Assembly: GCA_036245805.1 (NCBI GenBank) | Contig: BTRK01000002.1 | Coordinates: 41,398,661-41,462,660, forward strand | Source: Pristionchus mayeri | Taxonomy: Eukaryota > Nematoda > Chromadorea > Rhabditida > Neodiplogasteridae | Reading direction: 5' to 3' | DNA length: 64,000 bases | Part shown: positions 49,801-62,048 of the stretch, piece by piece | How positions within the stretch are numbered: position 1 is the first letter of the stretch | Layout of the letters: each line of letters begins with the position of its first letter | Position numbers and translations under genes: made by a program | Notes under the pieces: model-generated | What the model saw: the letters and a program-made list of their open reading frames with translations, nothing else | The model's database searches: none | Told to the model about the DNA's origin: nothing

Positions 49801-51226
49801 GCCATCAGAGGCAACCTGAAACGCAATCATTACACTCGCAGAAGTATGACATTTCCATGCATGATCTATTAATGAGGAATACTGTGTACCGTACCATTTC
49901 GGATGTCCTACTGGCCGTACTGGATACTACGATGCAATTTAGGGTGAATTGGTCGGAGGGACGCCTTTGCTGATTTTGATCCAATAATTATTGCCGCATC
50001 ATTGACCTGAAAAGGATACGATAGGACGAAGCGATGGAAATGCCTTGCGACAAAAAGTGAAATTGTACTATTTCGTGACTCATTAACATGGAATCAACAG
50101 AGGAAGAATGAGTGCTAGCGAACGAGAGAGAAGGAGATAGCAAGAAATGCAAAAACAAGGATTTCTCTGCGTTTAAAGCGTCTGCGTTTATCCATATATC
50201 TTGCTCCGCGACTCCGTCTGTCCAATTGCAAAGTAGAGGAGAGACAGATTGAAATACGGCACGATTGTAATAGTATCGATTGTGAACAGACGGTTGAACC
50301 CCAGTCGAGGAGGGAAAGGGGCGAGCTGACATTGATATATTACAAGGAGAGCGCTTGTAAGCATCCTCCCCTTGGCTTTCGGTCTGTGAGTACACATGGG
50401 AAGAGGTGTGGAGGCAAAGGATGGGCGCGAGAGCAGGTGAGTGAGCCCATTGACAAAGAAGGAGGGAGCAAGGGGTGTGTGCATTAGTGTGCATTGAATA
50501 CGTGGCTAGGGGGGGGCAACACTCCCGTCTGCTGATTTCTATCTCTCCCTGTCAGTCAAGAAAACATGGAGCGAACAGAGTGGATCGATATTGTGACATG
50601 AATATTTGTTTACTTTGAAAGAGTACAATTACAGCACAAAGGGAGGGATCAATTGTAATTTGAGTCACTAAATCCTTAGCATGATCTCAATATAAGGATG
50701 TTTGTTTAGCTACAAGGAGAGCTTCAGGATAGAAAGTGAGCTCATAATTCGCTGATCGCATCACTTTACCTGTCAATCATCCAAAGCGTCTTCCCATTCA
50801 AATTTCCCGATGGCAAATCTCGTCATAAAAAAGTAGTTTTGAGCGTACCCTAGCCCATTCTTAATGCGCTCAATTGAGTTGTTAACTACATCAGATTTGC
50901 GTGATTTTATTTTATAACCATAGATTTTATAATATTTACAATAATATTCACTAAATTTATAAAAAATATAAGACATTTTAGCGAACTATACAGGCATGCC
51001 CATTCAACAGAACGAAACGCGAAAAGACGATCAATATTATCGAAAAACCTGTACACAAAACACCGGTTCCTCAATAATCTTAAGTAAACACAAGTAAACG
51101 CTCACTATTTGAAAAAAATGTCAGTTAGTGGTGAGGAGAGTTTGACTCGCATACTTACAGTACCACGGAAGCTTCGCTCAGTTTGCGATTTATGCACTCG
51201 TTCACCTGCACTTTCGGTTCTTCCAT
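43851..51226 (-). CDS. Helicase gene I/F, 5' half: N-terminus and Walker A of an intact SF1 helicase
   Basis: Core exons in coding order, all in phase: 47879-47736, 47522-47328, 47124-47035, 46893-46818, 46689-46592, 46317-46064, 45856-45798, 45674-45541, 45364-45281 and 43952-43851. They encode VPVYILSITEK, RLCVFEPSRERWIESV, LILPGLLLGSRVRDFEQRSA, LNEEQQEAVAR (Q-motif), Walker A VEAPPGSGKT split by an intron, VSTANVPVINMALAFAKLDL, SSEREEMTTEETRSPFSALA and a charged coil ending RDRIYR. Four Ser/Thr-rich exons, also phase 0, precede these: 49133-49020, 48874-48770, 48527-48462 and 48195-48115. The start is uncertain; an ATG at 51226 (MEEPKVQVNECINRKLSEAS) with a GTAAGT donor is the best candidate. 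No motif II-VI exons follow before gene H. Joined to 33266-31302 the core is 714 aa without a stop. Likely an RNA/DNA helicase; its substrate is unknown. Confidence 0.75.
44027..45230. repeat. Nested foldback: CACTAGGTCGGAT element containing an ACCGTA foldback
   Basis: The outer ends (AAGGTCGGATGATCACCGTC at 44033; GACGGTGATCATCCGACCTA near 45207) are inverted repeats. Inside, about 44090-44520 pairs with about 44610-45060 over hundreds of bases (TACAGTACCCAACTGACTAC and complement). A perfect hairpin with 18-bp arms (ATGAGCGCTGCCTCACTT, loop AAA) sits at 44995-45033. The whole lies in the intron between the last two exons of the 5' half of helicase I/F. Confidence 0.8.
49134..51158. other. 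Long 5' intron or intergenic stretch of helicase I/F
   Basis: No exon is clearly supported between the S/T-rich exon ending at 49133 and the candidate first exon at 51226-51159, whose donor is phase 2; a linking exon has not been found. A polyG run of seven lies at about 50510-50516. Confidence 0.35.
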
Positions 51227-52980
51227 ACACATATTTGTTTATGTTCACAAATACTCTCAGAACACTTCTAAAGTAACGTTTCAGTCAGTGTGCACTGCGA
51301 TTGTCCCGTATCGGGCACTTTGCTATAAAAAGCGTTTCCTGCCGTAAACTCCCTGAGAAATTCACGTGTTAAAGCATATACTCGGATCATGATAACAAGT
51401 TTGAGAAATATTCCCACATGCCTCTAATCCGTTTTTTCCAATCTCTACTCGATGTTGCCCCTTTGCTAACTCTCCCCTCTCTCCATCTTTCTTCTGCCGA
51501 GTTGTTATCCTTCTCTCCTCTCGCACCCAAACAACTCTGTTAGCTGGCACCCCTTCTCTCTCTGCTCTCTTTCTCCCTTTGACTCAGCCTATTCGAGAAA
51601 GAACAAAATGCATATCTCCTCCCACATTTGCAATTTTCAGAATTGCCATATATGTTTGCCTAAAATATTATTCAAGCGAAATTTACTGATGAACTCATAA
51701 ACCGATAAACGAGAAATCAATGATATTTTATCGATACCATACAAACTACATGGGTATTGCGCCATCGCTAAGCACAAGTCGTGCGGAATGTTTAAAAATG
51801 CGTTAAAATTTCTGAACTGATCGCACTCATGCAGTTTTTCTCCACATTCAGCACAACTCAAAGAATGCGCTCGCCTCGAACCAAAGATTGGCACAGCCAT
51901 CCATGGCTACAACTTGAAGTCGCTTGACAGAATCAGGATATTCACGAGGACTCAACACGCGAAGAATGATGATGCATAGAGGGAGGGAGCGAATCACCAC
52001 ATTGAATCGATCAGAACGAAAATGTCACACAAAATTTTGAAAAGAGTGAATGTGGTAAGAATTATAGTGTCTATTATCGAAATTGAATAGATTAATCGTG
52101 TAGGGATAGTGCAAGAGTGGATGATCCAGGTCAGTGAGAGCGAGTTGATTGAGTAATCGTCTGAGTCTCTCCAAATGTCATGCTCTCTCGCTTACTCTAA
52201 CCTACGAGAGAGTGTGCGCTATGAGGAGAGTCAGACCATTTCTCAATTGATTCGATGAGAGAGAGCCCCCGGAGAGAGGAAATGGGAAGTCGTCAGCCTC
52301 CATGGGAAGATGATGTAGTGTTGTATGAATGCTGGAGAATTGCCCTTGATTATTACTGAATGTGTTCAATTAGTAAGACATCACTGATCAAAGAGAAAAG
52401 AAGATGACTCACCGTTGGTTTGAATGAATAGAGTGGTGGTTGCCGCCGGATGACGAACAAGCGCAAAATCGAAAATGACGCACGATCGAGCACCTGTAAA
52501 ACATGCAAAAGTCCTTGCTGTCCCCCAATATTTGATGGTTTGTTAATCACCAAAAATTCGCAATACTCTGATAGTGTTCTCGTAAGTCCATTCTCAAATC
52601 AAGATTCTCATTCACCTGACATCATTACTCAAAATGTATACTCACTGCTCGTTCGCCCGCCCCTCCGCGTGAACCGAAATTCAGAGGCGAAAAAAGACAA
52701 TTACATGAACACGAAGCCGGACATTGAACTTGAAGTTCTTGTCGCGAAAAGCTTCGATGCTCAGAGCAGAGAGGCTGACGACCTCTCCACTCCTCCCCCA
52801 GACGGCTCCCTTCCTCGAATCGAATCGCGCTCACTGATGCCGGGTAGTGCTAGTAGACGATTGTGATGCCGGAATGGAATTGGGTTCCTGGAAGAATTAG
52901 TAAATTTGAGATAAAATACCCCGGATATACGATGAAAATCAAGTGAACTCACCCAATACCAGGCACAAGATCAGCTCATT
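51227..52980. other. Intergenic between helicases J and I/F
   Basis: Region between the stop of gene J and the candidate ATG of gene I/F, both on the minus strand. No further gene is supported. Minus-strand open stretches around 51640-51900 (CAECGEKLHECDQF) look protein-like but have no splice context or match I recognise. A foldback MITE lies at 52164-52240. Confidence 0.4.
52164..52240. repeat. Foldback MITE (CTGACTCTC type)
   Basis: GTCTGAGTCTCTCCAAATGTC and CTCTCTCGCTTACTCTAACC are mirrored by CGAGAGAGTGTGCGC and GAGGAGAGTCAGACC with a few mismatches. Confidence 0.6.
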
Positions 52981-53160
52981 TTCTGTCATCGACGTGACGG
53001 AAGTACTTCGGAGAGAGGACTTGCGCCCAGTTGGGAGCTGAGGCGATCGATGGATGGCCGATTACGATGAGCGCCTCCTGGTGACGACTCACGGCCACGT
53101 TGCATCTAAAGTGCATGCTTTGATGTTGTTGAATTAGCAGCATTTCAACTGCGATTATTA

Positions 53161-54033
53161 TTAGGTTGTTGCGAAAGTCTTGCTCGGCGTTTGATCTTTC
53201 CGATTTTTCTCCCTTCTGAACTCCAGTGCCTGATATCTCAAAATTCGAGCATAATTGATTTCAATCGTGATCAGAAAAAAATTTGAGATTTCATAAATTA
53301 GCAAAAATTTTGCGAAATTTTGCAACGAAATTTTTTGTGGATTCTGATCTGTCAGATACAAGAGATCGAACTCCAAATAATATCCATATATATTTTGGAA
53401 GAGCAGGGTGTGCTCATTAACACCAGCACAAAAGATCGATCATTCAAGCTGCGCAAGAAATGAAAACTTGATAGAAATATCAAATTCAGCATTCCAAGAA
53501 CCCTTTCAATGATTTGAATAACCATATCTAGTCAACGCAATTATGAATAATTCCAATACTTCATTTTTAAGAAGAACATAATAAGATAATTATAATTTCT
53601 ATCGATATTGATCCCTGCGTCTCCCTACCCAAAAACGTGAAGACAAAATCTTATTTAGCTAAAAAGTGTTCACGATAAATTCCCAACAAGGGACAAGTCT
53701 AAAGAAGGGATTTTAGCACTGACTTATAGTAAATGCTCAAAAGTGATGTATTAACGTAGCTGTGTACGCTTGTACTTCAGGTATTGCCATATCTCTATTC
53801 TCCGTAAAATTATGATAGAAGGAAAAGCCATCTTAATTAATTCATATCGCAAGATTTGAACTATAAGCAAGCATTCCTAAATGAAATGAGAGGTCTGGTC
53901 TAAGGTGCGCTAGAATGAACATTGATATCCTCATAGTATAAGAAAAACCAGGTAAGTCTGAAATGAATTATAATGCCAACACAGACAGAAGTATTGAAAT
54001 GTTAAAATCGAGCAAGACTTTCGCAACAACATA
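53161..54033. mobile_element. Non-autonomous mariner-like element 2 in the last intron of gene J
   Basis: The 26-bp ends TTAGGTTGTTGCGAAAGTCT at the left, and at the right (on the complement) TTATGTTGTTGCGAAAGTCT, continuing TGCTCG in both. About 870 bp. The interior shows no intact transposase. It lies between the GRKKKIVIV exon and the terminal exon. Confidence 0.75.
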
Positions 54034-56469
54034 ATAATATAGTGCACAATAACCCTTATTTCTAAGAAATGCGCGAAAACCTGCTCAGGAAGAAAATATT
54101 TTGAAAGCTACTAATGTCACCTGAGCTTGCAGTCGAAGAATGCACCAGCATCCACGGGTACATACGTGCAGGCCGTAAGAACGATTACGATCTTCTTCTT
54201 GCGACCCTAAATTATTTATGATGTTTATTCATTTCTGCATTTAATGAACATACGTTCAGTGTACCAAGGTATCTGTCTTTTCTACGGTCCTAGCAGTGCT
54301 TTCCCGCGGGTATTGTCCGAAGAGGGGATGTACTAAATTTTTTACTCACAAAATCGTCACCTGTGCGGAATCCACAGTGAGCAGTTCATAGCCACTGAGG
54401 TTGTCCTGCTCCAGCTCCTCCTCGGCCTTCCTCCTCTGCGCCTCGTAGTAGGAGATGATCATCACCGACTTGTGGTCGTGCATTAAATAGTTTTTTTTCA
54501 TAATTAAATATGCATGTGCTTGATTAATCAAAATGAGCAATACACTACTGATTTTATGTTTTGTTTATTCCACAATATGTTTGTAACTATAAAATCTTCA
54601 CCCTCACCCCCCCTCTCCTGAGCACGTTGTAAGAAGATATTTGCGCCGCATACACGTATAAGTGAAATGTTATTTTTCCTTAACCAATTATGTGGTTAAT
54701 ATGATCCCATGGGGCTAAATAAAGCCCTTGCATTTTGAATTAGGTTCATATCTAATGTTTGAGCCAAGATATGGCCCAAATTGCGGGTGAATTGAGCATA
54801 ACGTGAATGGCCCAAAATGCGAGACGAGAGAAAGAGGGGCGGAGCCTATTTCTCCATTGTCTTTTCAACTCTGAGTAGGTCAGCATACGAGATTTATAGT
54901 TTTCTAAGCTATGTCGCACCATAAAAATCGTATTCTGACCTACTCAGAGTTAACTTATTCGTGCTCGCCATGCATCTTTGGAATCTGCATGGAAAGGGCT
55001 TTCGAATATTTTTTTGAGCGAGTGATTTGGTTGCGAATGAAGACTGTGCTCCTCTTGTCTCGCTTTTGCGGGGGAAAGTGTTAGAGCCGAGGGGGCGGAG
55101 CTTGGGAAGTCTAACTATTCATATGGTATGGTAATCAAGCGTACCCATTGCTCCTGAGTCTGTTCAGAATGAAGCGGAGAGCACGGATCTCGATGTAATT
55201 GTATTTGGACGTGCCCAGCATATTGGCGACTCCCTTGGGGACCTCAATATATATTATATCTATTTCGACTCTTCGCTGATCTTTATCTTAGAATTAGGAA
55301 TTTAAAAAAGAATTAGGAAAAAAACGTAATTAGGATCATCACATCTTCATCTCTCTAGGCCGAGCGAGTATGGGGAATGAAGAAATGACGTGAACTGATA
55401 TCTATACTGCTCCCTCGTAACGCGCTCATGAACGATTATGTGACAAACAAACACAATAAATTGTAATACTCTCGTCGCTTGCGAAGTAAGGCGTAGAAGA
55501 ATAAAAGTAGGGGCAAGTTTTTCTATCGCTCGAACGCTTCTTTCATAAAATATGATTGCTCTTTTTACATAGTTGCAAGCGAAATTTGCTGAACTATGTC
55601 GCATATGGCATCCGATTGCCCAAACAGCCATGCCCAAATTGGAAAGCGCACGAACTTTCCAGAATATACAACGGCCTCCATGTGCATCGCGGAAACACGA
55701 GATCGGATTGGAGTAGTTCTCCTTATTCATCGTCTTGAGCGTGCCCTATAAATCATTGCTACAATTAAGTTATTCAATAAATTAATTGTTCGCTATCGTG
55801 CTATTATCTTTATAATTAGAAATACAATTATTACAACGTTTTATAAACGAGGCTGCGCACCTTGTAGAAGACATCGCTGTAGTGGGAGATGAGGTCTTGC
55901 GTGGCGCGGTACACACGAGTCAGCTTGATGACTGGAAGATTAATCTTGTCCTTGGCGACCTCGAGCGCCGGACGAGCGGAGAGAGCGCTTACGACGTCCT
56001 CGGACTTGTATCTGACATAGGATTATATAAATTTATATTTTTTGTAGATTTGATACACATCGTATTCTGGTAGCGCAGTTGATTCAGTTTGAAAATAGAT
56101 GCAAAATTATTAGAACACTTGTACTGGGACCTGCTAACCACTTTATCTATGAATCCAGATTCGATGATGCCATGTTTTAGGCTACTTCTTGATAACTCAG
56201 TACCAGGCAATTAGATAAAATACCAACCTGAACTGCGGGAGTTGCTTGCTGTCTCCGATGAGCACAATCTGCGCCTTGGGGAAGCTGAGAATGAGCGCGT
56301 TTAGGGCTGCTTCGGTGAGCTGAGAAGCCTCATCAACAACCACTCTTCGAACGGAGTTTCGAAGCTGCTTCTTGATCGCGTCCTCCTGCAATAATGAGAA
56401 TGTATAATTGATGACTAGTAAGATACTATCAAAGTGTGATGACAAGATCATAGTCGTGTAGATATTCAT

Positions 56470-56584
56470 TAGTGGTGCCAAATCGGCGCGCGCTCTCCTC
56501 GTTTCACACGCTCTCTCGCACTGTCTGACCAGCGAGAGAACGTGTGAAACGAGGAGAGCGCGCGCCGATTTGGCATCACTTATA
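56470..56584. repeat. Perfect foldback MITE (GCGCGCGCTCTC type) in an intron of gene J
   Basis: GTGCCAAATCGGCGCGCGCT with CACGCTCTCTCGCACTGTCT is mirrored to CGCGCCGATTTGGCATCACT. Arms exceed 45 bp with one or two mismatches. Almost identical to 29547-29660. Confidence 0.85.
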
Positions 56585-59450
56585 TTCATCAAACGGACAT
56601 GAATTATACAGCCGCTTTTCGACACTCGCCAGAAATATTTTCGTTCGGAGGCTACAAACCAAGACCGGCGAAAACATATGATAATTGCAAGCCTTTATTA
56701 TCATCCGACGGCGATCATTGAATCTTCATGTGTCTTCTCACCTGATGCTTCCCGCCCTGATTGCCCTTGCGTAGTCTGCCCAGAATCATGTCCACTGTGC
56801 CGAAGAAGACGTCGTACTGCTCAGCTTTGACCGGCTTGCACAACTGCAGGAAAACGTAGATTTAATGGTTTATCTCGTATTCGATACTGGGCTCGTGGGA
56901 GAACGTAGCTAGGCCAGTGTAATTTTGGGTACATTCAGTCTGGAGTGCTCACATTTACTTTTTACCTGTAATCTAGTCACGACCGCATCCGACAACTGAT
57001 GTACAACCAACTTGCCCGTATTGTTTGATTAATCATTTTAAATCATCAACTCGATTTTAAAGTCAGCTATTTAGCTAAAATAGATAATTGATTGATAATT
57101 TTGGTCCAAAATATCTCCTTCGAAAGTTGTACCATAAAATAGAAGGACAACAAACAGCGTCTATCTTATTATTGATCATGTCCCTTTCCACGTTGTTGCG
57201 GGCGGATTTCAGTTCCAGCTCGAGTGGTTCGATCTTCTCACGAATGGACTCATTCTCCTGAGACATTTTTTTCACGATTTGAAAAAAGCATTACTGACAT
57301 TCAGGTCTTTCAATTCGGAACATATAGGTCTAAAACGATTGTACAAAACAACAAAACAAACAACAGATTTACGATTTCCAATTTCGGAGATATGTGTTTT
57401 TCGTTTCGATATATTCAATTCTGTGATTTCTGACCTTTGCAAGGGAGAGCACAGAGAACGGCGAGCTGGTCTCCTCAGTCATCAAGTCCTCTCTCTCCGA
57501 TGAGATGAAGTGAATGGCTCTCAGACTGCCATAGTCCAGCTTCGAGAATGCCAGTGCCATATTGATCACGGGCACATTGGCCGTCGAGAGGAACAGCTGG
57601 CAACCGTCTCTTTAAGGTAGTATTATTATTATTAATAGCTTAACAAGAAAATGAGGTAATCAATTGGTTTCACGAATCGTGTATAGGAAACCTTCGTATT
57701 TTACAGCCATCGCAGCCGCGGTCATCGTCTTGCCCGATCCCGGAGGAGCCTCGATCACGAACGCCGGGCACTTGTCGCAGTTGTATCTGAGCATAGATTG
57801 AATACTAACCTCATTTCACGACCAAGAATTTTCTCAATGTTTTCATGATTAATGATGCTGAGAAATTTGGAACACGCCAGTGTCTTACTCCTTCAGCGTT
57901 ATGGATCATATAAACGATGATATAGTAGCACCTCGCGAGAGCCTCCGCTTGCTCCGCGTTCAGCGCCACTTTGCCCTCGTTCTTCGCCAGGTAGATATCC
58001 GGATTTGCAGGAGTCACCGCTGGGAAATCGCGTGTTCCTGAAGTAGTTTATCGTATTTTCTCTAATTTCTGCCCCCCCCCCCATCCCTCCCTTCTCCGTG
58101 CACTATCACTTGTCAGTGTGATGCGAGTCCCAATATTCGTTTTCGTGTGATATCTCGCACAGGACAAACGGTGCTTGTGCATGGGAAATTCTGAAAAAGG
58201 ATAAGCCACCTGGAGCGCCGTACAGTGCACTCAGAAGATTCCAGTTTTCGATGTCGAAGGGCTTGCCGGAGTCCTCTGGCTTTGGTTTCTTACCGTTCTT
58301 GTTCTGTTGTTTTCCAAGGTTTCTGCAAAGGTAAAGTTTAATGTGAGTTCATCTTCGAGACTGGGCTCTTGGGACTGCACCGCTATGTCCATTTGAGTGG
58401 ATTCAGGCAAAGTGCCCGCCATTCATGGTTGATAAACACGGTTGTAGCAAACGGTATGTATAGAAGCTGGTGCAATATAGTAACCATAATATCGCCATTT
58501 TATATTTTGATATTTGTAAATTTAATATACGTAAGGTTCTAGATTTTCGAGATTGGATTTTCGAATCAGTGAAGACTCATGTTTCGGGTATCGTTCTCAG
58601 TACTTCTTGATAGCACTCCTGCCTCGAGCGATACAAATATTATTACTATTGCTATTAATAATAACAAAGTTCACCTGCACTCTTGCTTAGTCAGCTTATG
58701 TTCCTTCTTGCTCAAGTAGTAGTCCACAAGGGCGGCAGTCACTCGTGGCTGCACGACGAACGATCCGCCCAAGATCTCCAGATGCGAATTCTGACAGACC
58801 TGAATGCACGAAATTTTCGATTTTTTTTGCTTGAAACTTATCAACTGCGAATTTTTTGTCGGCCAATTTTGATCTGCATCCGCGCTCAAATTAAACGATC
58901 AGCATCTGGCATAAGGCTTACAGCGACGAATGGTCGAAGCAACCCTGTGATCTGCGCGCATTGCGGGAGGGTTTCTCATAGATCGGAACGCGAGCTCTAA
59001 CACGGAAGCTGATGCCTAGCCCGTACGTATGATTTGATGCAATGTTGCCTTTCATTGTATTATGATACATTTACAACCATTTTTTAAACTACGCATAGTG
59101 AAAATTCATACCTGATCAGGCAGTTTAACGTTCGATGCATCGCATACAACAATCCATCGTTTCTCGTTGGTGTCACTTTCGCTCTTTTTGACGTACCTCA
59201 CCGTGACCTGAAGTTTCCGATATTATATTTTATAATTAATATTAAACGTGCGCTCTTTCAAACTGCGTCGTCAGAATATCGATATGTCTGTAATTCTAAT
59301 ATCGATGATTCTGACAACACAGTTTGGAAGAGCATTACTCAAAGTAATTATAATTAATAATTTTTTTTAGATACAACGTAGAAAAAATATCATTGAATTT
59401 CATTTTCGATTCTCTTGCAATTCCTCTCATATATTACTAATGAGGAAATA

Positions 59451-60352
59451 TTAGGTTGATTCAAAAGTTTCTGACTATTCCATTTTCGAAGTTTATTTTG
59501 GTGTATTTTGATTCCCTGTGATTCCTTCGTGGTTATAGTTAGGGACTTGCTAGTGAAGTACTATACTATGTTTGCATCGAATATAGCTCGTGGTGAACCT
59601 GAGACAAACGCGTACGCATCAAAATATGCACAAATGTAGGTTTCTTAGTGTTTTCGATTGAACCCTGCTCCTCGAATAGCTGTGTCCTACCGATCAAGCA
59701 CACTATATCAGTGGCAAGGTGCAAGGTGATGCTTGCGCAAATAGTGGTGGCAAAGCAGGTCTACAACGTGTGTGAGAGAAGGGAAATATTCAAAAGAGCC
59801 GTTTTCGGCGTTCGAATCTCTACATCCCGATTTCGAAATACCGTATTCCTTAACAGATAGATGAATCCGCTCCAAAATTTAACTGCACACTAGAACGGGA
59901 AGGCGATTCAGAATGCGCAGCAAATCATCGTTTCTGATCGATCCGCACTTGTAAAATACCGACAAATATCTATTCGCAGAATTGCAATTTATCCTGGACT
60001 GGGATTGAGAGCCATTTTCAAGTAGGGAATCGAGGCCAACGCTTTTGCACTATGTATTTTAATAAGTACACTAATCGCTCTTTAAAACCATGCATTAGTT
60101 GTGAGGATATCACAGTTCTCTTTGGAATTACAATCAATTCAAAATTCAGATTAATTGCCAAGAATGCATAATTTTATCGCGAATGGTGTTAACCTTATGA
60201 ATCACATTGGCCCGATATAGCGCTAGTTATTTAGTGTTCCCAAGGCCACACCAACTGGTGACGACCATTGGTTGATTGGTTGATTCCGATCAACGGGGGA
60301 GGTCATTATGTCAGAACATGAAAATAGTCAGAAACTTTTGAATCAACCTAAT
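59451..60352. mobile_element. Non-autonomous mariner-like element 3 in an intron of gene J
   Basis: TTAGGTTGATTCAAAAGTTT plus CTGACTATT at the left recurs exactly inverted at the right end. TA flanks both ends (a TA target duplication). About 900 bp without a recognisable transposase frame; the interior is degraded or non-homologous. Confidence 0.8.
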
Positions 60353-62048
60353 ACATAATAAATACAACGCGGGTGTACCTCGAAAATCTCTCCTGCTGTC
60401 GTCTTGAGTTTGAGTGGCTTTCCATTGAGTAAACGATTGCCTTGCGATGGCTTGTCCAATGTCAGCTCGCCCAACTGCAATATCATACGGAAGACCTCAT
60501 TATATTATATCGCGTTTTAGCCCGCTCTCACATCACATCATCGACATCTCACAGCATCGAATACGCCGCAATGGAGTTACGAGTGATGGTTAACTAACCT
60601 GTAGAACCTTAGCGCATCGTTGTTCGAAATCTCGCACTCTGCTACCCAGTAATAGAGCAGGGAGTATGATCTCGCGGTAGTCCTGAGGTCTGCCGAAAAT
60701 GAACGAACGACGGTCCAGGTACCTTCAAGGTGCTATCGTATGTCAGTACTCGTTCAGTGGTTCAATCACAATCAAACTATTGCGCGACTCCAATAACGTA
60801 CTATACTCTCCATCCAACTCACTGTTTGCGGGTGGCATATTGTGGCTCTACAAGATCGTCTACTCCATTTTATGAGATGGATTCAACGTGGTAGATATCG
60901 TTCTCTTTGATGTCTTGAAGAGAGATTTCTGAGCGATTGGTCTCTACGAACTGTTCACGGCCAGGTTCGAAGAAGCACACTCTCTGAAATAAGCAGTATC
61001 AGTTATCTAGCCCACAATATTGCTTTGTTAAGGTGAGCATACAAATCATCGCGTGCTAGATGATTGAATTAATAATTATTGTTGTTAAATGCCCTCTCCC
61101 ACCTTATCCGTGACGCTGAGCGTGTACACGGGCGTGCCCATCTCCTTCTGGGCAATGGAGAGACTCGAGCATTGTTGGGCGAGCTCATCGTCTTCAGCTG
61201 ATGAGTGGACGAATTGTGGCGGGGGATGAGCGGATGAGGAAGGAGTGGGCCTCGATGGAGCAGGAGCAGGTCTCGAATGTGCAGACGGTGATGGAGTGGG
61301 CCTCTCCGGCGCACGCTAAAGATGTGCGATCAAGGAAAAGGCAAAGGCACATCTCGTCATCAAGCCTGAGCTTGCGTATACACTCTGCTTGGTCACTGTC
61401 CAATGATGAAGGTAAGCGCATCTTTGAGTCTTTGCTCGTAGAAACAATACATAGTTTATGGAAGTATCATGTAAGCAAGACCATACCGATTGCGTTTGTC
61501 TGGCCGAATATGAGTTGTTTGAATAAGTGTGCGAGTAAGTTGTCGAATTTCTCTGCAAATTCAAACCTTTTCGATCTGTTGTAAACTACATTTCGTACGC
61601 TGAGCAACGGATATTACTGTAGATACTTGTCTGTAGCCACCGCCATTAAATATGATTCGATTTAATGAGAAAATAACGAGAAATAGCAACTGTTAAGATA
61701 GAGAAACTACTGAGCATAACGGTGGTGGTGGTCTGGCAGAATATGTGTTGTCGGAATATGTGTGAGAGTAAGTTGAGGATGTTCTCTGCAAATTGAAAGA
61801 TTTTGACGGACAGTTCAGCAATGGGTAACTACAGATCTTTTTCCACATTTTCGCCGCATTTACTCGTTTTACACGTTTCTCCTATATGCTTATATGCTTC
61901 ACTGATCCACCGACCAACCCTTACCCGAAAATTATAAACGGATATTACGGTTGCATACCGTTGATGCTCCCGTCTGGCCGTTGTCGGTGCCAGTTGGGGC
62001 CTCCGGTTTAGAGGAGAACATGCTTGCGACCCATGAGAATAGTACCAT

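Larger units (their letters stand above)
52981..62048 (-). pseudogene. Helicase gene J: near-complete UPF1-like SF1 helicase with an in-frame stop
   Basis: About twenty exons follow the order of gene I/F: 62048-61959 (MVLFSWVASMFSSKPEAP), 61315-61103 (Pro/Ser-rich, ending PVYTLSVTDK), 60983-60823, 60722-60599 (ILPALLLGSRVRDFEQRCA), 60474-60379, 59207-59112, 58799-58675, 58322-58210, 58037-57932 (LNAEQAEALAR), 57786-57692 (Walker A IEAPPGSGKT), about 57606-57435, 57257-57159, 56847-56742, 56387-56226 (VVVDEASQLTEAALNA, IGDSKQLPQFR), 56014-55862, 55735-55660, about 55243-55140, about 54466-54359 (VMIISYYEAQRRKAEEEL), 54207-54119 (GRKKKIVIVLTACT) and about 53105-52981 (CNVAVSRHQEALIVIGH). All catalytic motifs survive. 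TAA at 60872-60870 interrupts the exon after VCFFEPGREQFVETN, and phase is also lost entering 60722 and between about 55140 and 54466. Either a young pseudogene, a model error or assembly errors. Confidence 0.65.
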
